This document shows positions 33,043 through 40,228 of a DNA stretch of 64,000 nt, in pieces. This DNA is from Streptomyces sp. SCSIO 30461. GTDB taxonomy: Bacteria; Actinomycetota; Actinomycetes; Streptomycetales; Streptomycetaceae. How positions within the stretch are numbered: the stretch's first letter is position 1; the number at the start of each line of letters is the position of its first letter. The notes beneath the pieces were generated by a model. It saw nothing but the letters and a program-made list of their open reading frames with translations. It did not search any database and had not been told where the DNA came from. The position numbers and the translations under genes were made by a program. The stretch lies in assembly GCF_037023745.1 (NCBI RefSeq), contig NZ_CP146101.1, forward strand, positions 5,596,001 through 5,660,000, given 5' to 3'.

Positions 33043-35955
33043 CTACGGTGTGCGGTTCTCTACGAATCCATTGGTGTCGTCGTCACAGTGCACGACGCCC
33101 CCAGGACGCTCACCGGGTCCGTCACCCACGAAGGGTATGGGCGGGTCGATTGCCCACGGGTTGCCGCCACTGCCACGTTCGTACACGTCGCACTTGCCAT
33201 ACGCCTGTCCGTTGACGCCATTGACGACGGGCATGTTGGAGAAGTTCCTCCAGTCGCCCCCACTGATCCGCTTGTTCGACGGGCGGCCGAGATTATCGGT
33301 CATTTTATCATCGACATACAGATACAGATCCGGCATGTAGGACTGGTAGACGATCCCGTTGGTCGGGGTGGCGTCACGGTTGTCCACCAGGTGCGTGGGC
33401 TTCACCGAGCCGTCGGCGCAGAACTCTGCGGCGATCTCCTGCCAGATCGGCGGAGCGTTGCCGATCAGCGAGCCGTAGACGTTGTTGTCCCCGGAGTTCT
33501 TGAAGAACATCGAGTACACGTCTCCGGCGAAGTTCCGGATACCGATGTTGGTGTCCGGGTGGGCCTTGACCTTGTCCACCCACGCCTTGACGTTGTCGTT
33601 GACGTGCTTGTTGGCGATCATCGGCCGGTAGCCGTGCACACCGCCGCCCACGGCCCGGATGTCGACACAGGTGTTGTCGGTGTTCAGGCGCGCTCCGCGC
33701 AGGTGCGGGAAGTACGCCTGTCCGGGAGTGTCGCCGTCTGCGTAGGGGTGGGAAACCTGGTCCCGCCCGTACTCAAGGGCGTCGTGGGTCTGGTAGTCGA
33801 TGTAGGGCCGGGTGATGCCGTAGTCGGCTTCGATGGCCTTGATGATGTCGGTCACGAAGTGCGGCAAGTGCGCGTTGCCGACCTTCACCTGGTAGTCCGC
33901 CGACTCGCTCCCGGCTACGATCTTGCCGGTGGAGTCGTCGACGATGAAACTCACCTCGACATCTGACTTGATCTTGTAGCTGTTGTTGTTCTGCAACGCG
34001 ACGCTGGCCGGCTGGCTCGGGTCGGGTCGCTTGTTGGCCATGGCCATCCAGATCGGAATGGACATGGACGGCGCGGCGGAACCTTCCGGGGCGGTCGCGA
34101 TGCCGCCGGCCTTGATGTCCTTGTACCAGGCGTCGGCGGCATCCCAGGTCTTCTGCCCGGAGCACTCGCCCGCGGGTGTGGCCGTGGGGCAGCGTGCCGC
34201 ACCGGAGATGCCCGTCACGTCGGCGTCGGGGTTGTCCCAGTACGGGCCCTTGTACGCCAGACCCTGTGCCCAGTGGTACAGGGTAGTGCGGGTACGCAAC
34301 GGCGTGACCATCTCAGTGGGCATGCTGGTGTCGATGTTCTGGTTCGGATCGAAGATCGCCGCAGCGGTCAGGGTCCTCTCCACGAACTCGCCGTCTATCG
34401 GCTGGACCGCAATGGCGTCGTAGGCGATGTCCTTGTCGCCGGTGCCGTTCGGGGTGGTCGTCGAAAGGGACACCTTGGGTTTGCCCTTGAACATGAACGC
34501 ACCGATGGGCACCCATCGGTTGGTGCCGCCGTTCTGGTCCACCACTCGGGTCTTCACGCCACGGGCGGTGTGGATCTTGTAGGTGGCGTTCTTCTCCTGG
34601 GCGCCGTGGTCGGGCAGATGGACCCAGATCTTTGCCGGGCCGTTCACGGCTTGGTTCAGGGTCCAGGTGCCTGTGAACTCGAGCCGTCCGCCCTTGGCGT
34701 CATCCGAGCGGGAGTGGCCGAAGTAGAAGTGGCCGCCGAATCCGGCACCGAGCTGGTGCAGATCGACCTTGGCGGGCCAGCGCACATAGCACAGAGCGCA
34801 TGCGGTCTCGCCATCTCCGAAGTCGATGCTGAAGGAGCCTTGATTGGTCCAGGAACTGTTGCTGCAGCCCGCTCTCACCACCGGGGTGCCCTCAGGCAGA
34901 TCGTCGATGATCATAGCGCCGGCAGGCAGGCCGCTGGTGGTGCAGTTCGGCGGGTAGGCGGTGCCGTCGGCTTCCTCAGCCCAGCTGGCGGGGAAGCGGG
35001 TGAAGTCGTTGCCGCAGGAGTAGTCGCAGTCGTCCTTCCACTGCACTGACTGGTTCCACCAGCACTTGAAGTCGCTGCGGGTGCAAGGGCCGGCGCCGAC
35101 CTCGTTCTGGGCGCCGTCGCTGATCATGCCGGGGTTGCAACTGTTGGCGGTGGTGCAGAAGGTGCCCTCCGGCGGCTTGACCTTGGCACGGTTCTGCACG
35201 GCGCTGCCGTCGATGGAAGCGCCACCCTCGGTGCCGTTCCACCACGCGGCACGGAAGGCGGGCACCATCTTTCCAGGTGCCTCCAGGAAGGCTGGCGGGT
35301 GTGCGGCGAAGCCGAGGACCTTCTCCTGGTAGGGCCAGTCCTGCGGGTGCGCGGCGTCAGAGGCTTCTTCGTTGCCTGCGGAGTCCTCCATGAACGGGGA
35401 CCGGCCGGCGTCCCACTCGGGGTTGGCGGGGTTGTTCGCCCAGCCCACACCCCACGGCGAGCCGTCGCCCGCGTTCGCGTAGAAGCCGGAGTTGTACGCC
35501 CACAGAGCGAACGTCCAGTTCTCCAGTTTGGCGGGGTTGCCATTGTTCACCTGCATACCGGCCTGGCGGGTCTCGTTCCACTTGGAGATCAGGATCTGGA
35601 GACCAGCGGCGACGTTCGCGGTGTAGTCGAGGGCGACGGCGCGCTGCGTCTGGTAAGGCCAGGCGGCACCACCGTGGCCGTCTTCCTTACCAGCCAGGCG
35701 CATGTGGTCGGTGACCTGCGTGATGCCGTATCCGCAGTCGGCCTCGGCCCCCGCTGCCGGGCACCGGAACCAGAGGAGTGGCTTGTACTCGCACCGGCCG
35801 TTGGCCTGGCGGATGAGCTGCTTCTTCTGGGACCAGGTGAAAAGCCGGGTGGGGTCCCGCCAGCGCCGCTTACGGCCAACGCCGATGGCGAGGCACAGGA
35901 TGCCGAGCGCAGCGACAGCCAGGCAGACGAGCAGCACAGTCGGATCTGGCTGCAT
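33043..35955 (-). CDS. Very large membrane-anchored lytic-transglycosylase-like protein with a golvesin-like domain
   Basis: 970 aa from the ATG at 35955. One TM helix near the N-terminus (about 5-26) is followed by an SLT-like region (about 60-150): CGYGITQVTDHM, NVAAGLQILISKW and ALWAYNSGF correspond to the usual Gly-Gln, N-A-G and AYN-G motifs. About 450-560 resembles a golvesin C-terminal-like beta-sandwich (KIWVHLPDHG, NRWVPIGAFMFKGKPKVSLS). The rest is Cys-, Trp- and Gly-rich and looks extracellular. Probably acts outside the membrane on the wall, perhaps with adhesion. The catalytic Glu cannot be assigned with certainty. The stop-start gap to the upstream small gene is 5 bases. Confidence 0.65.
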   Translation of the reverse strand: MQPDPTVLLVCLAVAALGILCLAIGVGRKRRWRDPTRLFTWSQKKQLIRQANGRCEYKPLLWFRCPAAGAEADCGYGITQVTDHMRLAGKEDGHGGAAWPYQTQRAVALDYTANVAAGLQILISKWNETRQAGMQVNNGNPAKLENWTFALWAYNSGFYANAGDGSPWGVGWANNPANPEWDAGRSPFMEDSAGNEEASDAAHPQDWPYQEKVLGFAAHPPAFLEAPGKMVPAFRAAWWNGTEGGASIDGSAVQNRAKVKPPEGTFCTTANSCNPGMISDGAQNEVGAGPCTRSDFKCWWNQSVQWKDDCDYSCGNDFTRFPASWAEEADGTAYPPNCTTSGLPAGAMIIDDLPEGTPVVRAGCSNSSWTNQGSFSIDFGDGETACALCYVRWPAKVDLHQLGAGFGGHFYFGHSRSDDAKGGRLEFTGTWTLNQAVNGPAKIWVHLPDHGAQEKNATYKIHTARGVKTRVVDQNGGTNRWVPIGAFMFKGKPKVSLSTTTPNGTGDKDIAYDAIAVQPIDGEFVERTLTAAAIFDPNQNIDTSMPTEMVTPLRTRTTLYHWAQGLAYKGPYWDNPDADVTGISGAARCPTATPAGECSGQKTWDAADAWYKDIKAGGIATAPEGSAAPSMSIPIWMAMANKRPDPSQPASVALQNNNSYKIKSDVEVSFIVDDSTGKIVAGSESADYQVKVGNAHLPHFVTDIIKAIEADYGITRPYIDYQTHDALEYGRDQVSHPYADGDTPGQAYFPHLRGARLNTDNTCVDIRAVGGGVHGYRPMIANKHVNDNVKAWVDKVKAHPDTNIGIRNFAGDVYSMFFKNSGDNNVYGSLIGNAPPIWQEIAAEFCADGSVKPTHLVDNRDATPTNGIVYQSYMPDLYLYVDDKMTDNLGRPSNKRISGGDWRNFSNMPVVNGVNGQAYGKCDVYERGSGGNPWAIDPPIPFVGDGPGERPGGVVHCDDDTNGFVENRTP

Positions 35956-35960
35956 GGCGA

Positions 35961-36128
35961 TCAATGCGGGTCGTTGCCGAAGGAGATCAGCTCGCTGGTC
36001 GCCCAGAACAGGTCCTCGGGGTCGATGACCGTGACGAGACGGGCCGTGCCGAGGCACAGGTTGGCCCCTCGGGGCTCACGATGCTCTGCGCCAGGGTCGG
36101 GCTCGGAGACGATGCGGTACTTGAGCAT
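35961..36128 (-). CDS. Small unknown protein (55 aa) before the large wall protein
   Basis: The ATG at 36128 gives MLKYRIVSEPDPG and ends LISFGNDPH, only 5 bases before the next start. Compact sequence with TARLVTVIDPEDLFWA in the middle, compatible with a small alpha/beta protein. No family recognised. It belongs to the same operon as the following two genes. Confidence 0.5.
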   Translation of the reverse strand: MLKYRIVSEPDPGAEHREPRGANLCLGTARLVTVIDPEDLFWATSELISFGNDPH

Positions 36129-36314
36129 GGTCGAAGGCTGCTTTCTGTACAGGAACGCGTGAGCCGGACAGCGAACCGCCGAGGAGACCGGAGTGGCTTC
36201 CTCGGCGGTTCGGATGGGGGGTGTCCTCAGAAGTCGATGGAGTACTGCGGGCAACGACGCAGGGTCACCGCGGCGGCACGCAGGTCCTTCTCGTCGTCGG
36301 GCGACCTGTCGTCC

Positions 36315-37307
36315 TCATCGCGGAGGTCGGTGAGCGTGAAGGCACCATCCGGACTGGTAGCCGTCCTTGGACGGGACGGCGTCGCACATGCGGAACTGCA
36401 GCCCGGTGCCGGTGTCCCAGTCGTTGATGGTCTGCAGGCTGTCGCTGTCGAACAGATCGACACGGCCATCGAAGACGTCGGTGTCGCCGTTCTTCCAGGT
36501 GATGTGGGCCTCGATCCGCGAGCTGGCGTGCTCGCTGCGCTTGATGTTCAGGTCACCGATCACCTCAGCGAACGACTCGCCCAGGCGCAGCTCGAAGGCG
36601 ATCGCCCGCAGGTGGTCGAAGTTGATGTCGTACTTTCGGGAGAAGTCGACGATCTCGGCCACCTGCTTCTCGGCCACTCCGGGCACCTGGTCGCGCAGGT
36701 AGGTGGCCACCGTCTCAGGCTCGGGGTAGGAAAAGCGCATGTGGTAGTGGAAGCGGCCGGGTCGGTTGAGCATGTAGTCGTTCACGCGGTGCAACTCGTT
36801 GACCGACAGGACGTAGAGGCGCTTCGTCGTGCTCAGCCCGTCGAACAGGCTCAGGAACTGGTTCTGCGACTCGTCGTCCTCGTTGGAGAAGATCTTTTCG
36901 AACTCGTCGAAGACGACGACGACTTCACCCAGCTCGTCGAGGAACGCAGCCAGCCCCGGCGTGTTGTGCTGCACGAGCACGGTGGGCAGGTGGTGTTCCT
37001 CGCGCATCCGCCCGGCGAGCAGGCGGAGCATGAGGCTCTTACCCATGCCCTTGTCGCCGGAGAGGATGATGCCGAGCGAGCGATCCATGGCGGAGTAGCC
37101 GGTGACGATCCGCTGTACACGGGAAGCGTGGCTGCCGTAGACGGTCTCCTCGGCGGAAGCCAGCGCCTCCGTCTGGCGCAGGCTGTAGCCGGCCACCTGG
37201 GAAAAGGCGATCGCATAGGTGGCCACGGGCAGATCGGCGAAAGTCAGCACGGAGTCCCCGTAGAGGCGGAACTCCCCGCCGGAAGCAACGATCGTAGATG
37301 CGGGCAT
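36315..37307 (-). CDS. AAA+ ATPase, C-terminus probably frameshifted
   Basis: ATP-driven remodelling protein of the AAA+ class. Walker A GDKGMGKS (about 81-88), Walker B VVVFDEFEKIF (about 127-137), sensor-like YVLSVNELHRV and arginine-finger candidate NRPGRFHYHMRF (about 178). Start ATG at 37307 with GAGAAG upstream. At about 36354 the reading frame seems to shift: the written frame ends at 36315 (GWCLHAHRPPR), whereas the next frame gives PDGAFTLTDLRDEDDRSPD and ends at 36227 with RRCPQYSIDF, which looks more protein-like. A one-base indel would restore a protein of about 360 aa. The function within the element is unknown. Confidence 0.75.
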   Translation of the reverse strand: MPASTIVASGGEFRLYGDSVLTFADLPVATYAIAFSQVAGYSLRQTEALASAEETVYGSHASRVQRIVTGYSAMDRSLGIILSGDKGMGKSLMLRLLAGRMREEHHLPTVLVQHNTPGLAAFLDELGEVVVVFDEFEKIFSNEDDESQNQFLSLFDGLSTTKRLYVLSVNELHRVNDYMLNRPGRFHYHMRFSYPEPETVATYLRDQVPGVAEKQVAEIVDFSRKYDINFDHLRAIAFELRLGESFAEVIGDLNIKRSEHASSRIEAHITWKNGDTDVFDGRVDLFDSDSLQTINDWDTGTGLQFRMCDAVPSKDGYQSGWCLHAHRPPR

Positions 37308-37531
37308 GAAGACTTCTCGCTTTCGCGGGAGTTGAGTGGTCGCGTCCCGCGAGGTGGTGCAAGGGATCACACGCTCCGCCCTCCGGTACCTGGCTCGCGA
37401 CAATCTCCCCCGTCAGCGCATCACGCAAAAGCGCCCGGTCAGACGCCGGGAGTGCCCCAGCCGGTCGAAGCGCCCGGCGTGACCTGCGAGTTCCGGTCCG
37501 TTGATCGGCTGCACCACCCGGCGGGACGCCA

Positions 37532-37803
37532 TCAGTTGAGTGGGTGGTGGAGGCAGCATGCGGCGCTCAGCGGATCGAAAGCCCGCTGCTGTCCAGGGGT
37601 AATGGGGGAATGCCCCAGGGAGTTGTGCGGCTCGGCGCTGCGGCCCTGGTGGGCGCCGAGTACCACATCGACGAAGGTCTGGGAGCGGCGGAACAGGCCG
37701 CCTTGCGTGAGGGTGCGCATTCCGCTGGCGAAGAAGCCGCGCCGACCAAGACCTTGCCGTCGTCGTCAAGGTTCGCCGACAGGCTGAGGACTTGGTCGCT
37801 CAA
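37532..37803 (-). pseudogene. Small unknown protein, frameshifted
   Basis: The first part (MSDQVLSLSANLDDDGKVLVG, TTG start at 37803) reads into a low-quality frame at about 37745. The next frame continues FFASGMRTLTQGGLFRRSQT and VDVVLGAHQGRSAEPHN and stops at 37532. Joined, this gives a plausible protein of about 90 aa. It lies directly after a perfect hairpin. Indel or sequencing error. Confidence 0.5.
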
Positions 37804-37805
37804 CC

Positions 37806-37852
37806 GCTGACCCCGGCACGGACCGCTCGACCCGGTCCGTGCCGGGGTCAGC
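37806..37852 (-). terminator. Perfect hairpin between two - strand genes
   Basis: Stem of 19 bp (37806-37824 with 37834-37852, GCTGACCCCGGCACGGACC / GGTCCGTGCCGGGGTCAGC), without a U-tract. It overlaps the stop codon of the 476-aa gene and may serve as terminator or mRNA 3' stabiliser. Confidence 0.65.
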
Positions 37853-39278
37853 GGGCGTCGACGACGGGCCGGCCGGTGACGTCGACAGCCGGGCTGCGGG
37901 AGATCAGCTCGACCTTCTCGCCAGGCGACTTGGTGAAGACGAAGTATCTGGGGCGCTCGCCGGCTGGCGGGACGGTGTGGAGCCGCAGGTAGTTACCGGC
38001 GTACAGGTACTCGACCTTCCAGATCAGGCGCTCGGCGCCATACAGGTCGACACGGCAGCCGGAGCGCAGCGTTCGGGCGTCGACGGGCCCGTGGCCGACG
38101 TCGGACGGCTTCGCCTCGCCGGGCATCGGGAGGGCGGTGTGCGTCAGCCGGTACTCGACCGCCCTGACCTCGACGCCGGGCTCGGCGAGGGCCTGCACGT
38201 CAGCGACGTACGCGTCGGCCTCGTCCCGGCCGTGGAGTGCGGATGTGATGATGTCACCGTGCCACTTCCCGCCGTCCTTGCGCCACTGGATCGCGTACGA
38301 GACGTCGTCGCGCAGAAGCTCGGGCGCCGGAGCCAGCGGCTCGTCCTCCCCGAAGTCGATACCGGCGAGGACGTCGTTGGCGGCCGCGATGTTCCGCTCG
38401 AACGCCTCGGACATTGGGGCCAGCGAGGCCGGCGTCCCGTCGGCGACACGGACGCTGTCGGTCTCGACCACGATCGTGCCCTCCGCGGTGCTGAGAACGG
38501 TGCCGAAGTGCGCGGGGCTGTGCTGCGGCTCACCGGTGACGCGGACCCGTATGGGGTCCGGCACGGGGGGCACCGTCTCGGCCTCGACGACGTCGCCGGC
38601 CTGGATCTTGGGCAGCCGGGCGACCGCGTCGGCCCCCTGCTGATTGCCGATACCCATGCTGAACTCGTCGATAGGCCCCCAGGCGAACATGCAGAGCGAC
38701 GACTTCGCGGTCGGCTCGACGTGCCAGCAGGCGTCGCGCAGGTTGTCGGCGGCGATCTGGAGTTCGACCCTGAAGGGCTTATCGTTGTGGTCGCGTAGGA
38801 GGCCGCCGAAAACCCAGTACACGGCAACCCAGCCGTGTCCACGCGGCTCGACCATGAAGCCCCGGACGTCTGCGCCCGCCTCCGGGTCGAAGTCGTCGGT
38901 CAGCTCAGCGAGCTCGAGGTCGCCCAGGGCCCCGATTGCGGCGCGGACGTGGGGGTCGTCGGAGTGCTTCGGGAGGGAGCCCTTCGTGACGCCGGCATGG
39001 CCGACGATGCGGCCCGCGACGACCTTCGGGGCCGGCGTCTCGACCGCGGCCGGCGCGACGACACCCTCGGCGGCCTTGAGCGCGGCGAGGACGTCGCGTC
39101 CCCTTAGGGTCAGGTTCGACATAGTGCGGTGCATCAGGCGGCGCTCGATGAGGGCGGCTTCGGTACGCCAGTTGCAGTCGATGACCTCGTCGCTCTCGCC
39201 GGTGTAGATGGCGCGGACCATCGGCTCCGTAAGTTCGTACTGCCGCATCACGGTCCGCATGTCGCGAGTGATGTTCAT
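37848..39278 (-). CDS. Unknown 476-aa protein
   Basis: Start ATG at 39278 (GGTAGGAG upstream), giving MNITRDMRTVMRQYELTEPM. The beginning looks like a small helical regulator-like or DNA-binding-type domain (about 1-60). An Ala/Val/Pro-rich linker (about 65-95) follows, then a large beta-rich part with several acidic stretches (about 110-476, for example VYWVFGGLLRDHNDKPF, CMFAWGPIDEFSMGIG). No TM helix and no recognised family. Confidence 0.6.
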   Translation of the reverse strand: MNITRDMRTVMRQYELTEPMVRAIYTGESDEVIDCNWRTEAALIERRLMHRTMSNLTLRGRDVLAALKAAEGVVAPAAVETPAPKVVAGRIVGHAGVTKGSLPKHSDDPHVRAAIGALGDLELAELTDDFDPEAGADVRGFMVEPRGHGWVAVYWVFGGLLRDHNDKPFRVELQIAADNLRDACWHVEPTAKSSLCMFAWGPIDEFSMGIGNQQGADAVARLPKIQAGDVVEAETVPPVPDPIRVRVTGEPQHSPAHFGTVLSTAEGTIVVETDSVRVADGTPASLAPMSEAFERNIAAANDVLAGIDFGEDEPLAPAPELLRDDVSYAIQWRKDGGKWHGDIITSALHGRDEADAYVADVQALAEPGVEVRAVEYRLTHTALPMPGEAKPSDVGHGPVDARTLRSGCRVDLYGAERLIWKVEYLYAGNYLRLHTVPPAGERPRYFVFTKSPGEKVELISRSPAVDVTGRPVVDAR

Positions 39279-39478
39279 GGTCGGTGCTCCTACCTTCTCC
39301 AGGCTGACATCCGAGGTCTTCTTCAGTGCGTGGCCACAGGTTTGCTCCTTGTCCGGGACGTGAGCGGATGGGGCATGTGCAGAGGTGTGCGGCGCCACTG
39401 GTGCGACATGGCGGCGTGGGTTTTCCTGCACCGGGCCCCGGGCCCCGTGGGTCTCCGGGCCGTGCGCGGCTTTCGCTG

Positions 39479-39892
39479 TCAGCGGGGAAGAATCTCGTCG
39501 AGGAAGCCGTCGATGTCGACGACTTTGGACTCCTGGCCTGCGGCGACGACCTCGAAGGTCTCGGTGAGCCACTCCTTGATGGGGGCTGCCGGTCCTTCAA
39601 GGCGTGCGTATCCGTCGAGGGACTCCAATTCAATGCTGAGGCTGCGGTTATGGAGCGGGCCGACTGGGGTGATCTTCACGTCACCGATTCCAGCGGGTGC
39701 GGTGAGGCCCTGGGCCAGTAGTTCCCGGGCGAACGCCCAGCGGACCATCGTGTCGGGCGTGATGTCGAAGGAGAACTGCACCGCATAGGGGTCGGTATTC
39801 TTGTAATACAGCCGTACGGGGACGAATACACGCATGTCCGGGCCAGCCACGAGCGTCATGCGGATCGTCAGTTCCAGGCCGGGAAAGTCCAT
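39479..39892 (-). CDS. SsgA-like protein (sporulation/cell-division regulator family)
   Basis: 137 aa, normal for the family. SsgA-like proteins are confined to morphologically complex actinomycetes and control septum placement and wall remodelling. Family pattern: PVRLYYKNTDPYAVQFSFDI, then MVRWAFARELLAQGLTAPAG with the GIGDVKITP stretch, and the final DIDGFLDEIL. The ATG at 39892 (MDFPGLELTI) has AGGAAT upstream and overlaps the end of the upstream frame by 25 bases. Its presence on a conjugative element hints at timing transfer with septation or spreading through hyphae, which is inference. Confidence 0.8.
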   Translation of the reverse strand: MDFPGLELTIRMTLVAGPDMRVFVPVRLYYKNTDPYAVQFSFDITPDTMVRWAFARELLAQGLTAPAGIGDVKITPVGPLHNRSLSIELESLDGYARLEGPAAPIKEWLTETFEVVAAGQESKVVDIDGFLDEILPR

Positions 39893-40134
39893 GGGTGGAT
39901 TCCTGTTCTTCGGCGAAGAGCGCGGTGGAGGCAGGCGGCGGGCGGCAACGCCCGGTGATACCCGAACACCGCCGTCCCGCCGAGGTCGTGAGGGGACATG
40001 GCGGGTGCGGCTTGCTTCGCCTGGCGTTCTGCCAGGACGTTGACGGCGAAGAGGACCTCGCCGCGGACGGCCCATTGGTCGAGGGAGTGCCAGGCTTCGG
40101 CGAGCGGTTCGCCGTATGCCTCCGTACCGGGCAC
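39868..40134 (-). CDS. Small unknown protein overlapping the SsgA-like gene
   Basis: 88 aa from a GTG at 40134: MPGTEAYGEPLAEAWHSLDQ, then AERQAKQAAPAMSPHDLGG and a basic Pro-rich end. Third codon positions are GC-rich, as expected for real coding. Its end overlaps the SsgA-like start by 25 bases, which would couple the two. No family recognised. Confidence 0.45.
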   Translation of the reverse strand: MPGTEAYGEPLAEAWHSLDQWAVRGEVLFAVNVLAERQAKQAAPAMSPHDLGGTAVFGYHRALPPAACLHRALRRRTGIHPWTFPAWN

Positions 40135-40164
40135 CCTGGGCAGGTGTCTGAAATGCTGAAATCC

Positions 40165-40206
40165 GCAGGGGCGGGTGTTCTCGACGAACGAGACACCCGC
40201 CCCTGC
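40165..40206 (-). terminator. Hairpin terminator of the UvrD-like helicase gene
   Basis: GCAGGGGCGGGTGT (40165-40178) pairs with ACACCCGCCCCTGC (40193-40206), extended by TCTCG/CGAG pairing inside. Located 23 bases after the helicase stop. Confidence 0.7.
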
Positions 40207-40228
40207 GCCATGGGGTGGCGGCGGTTGG

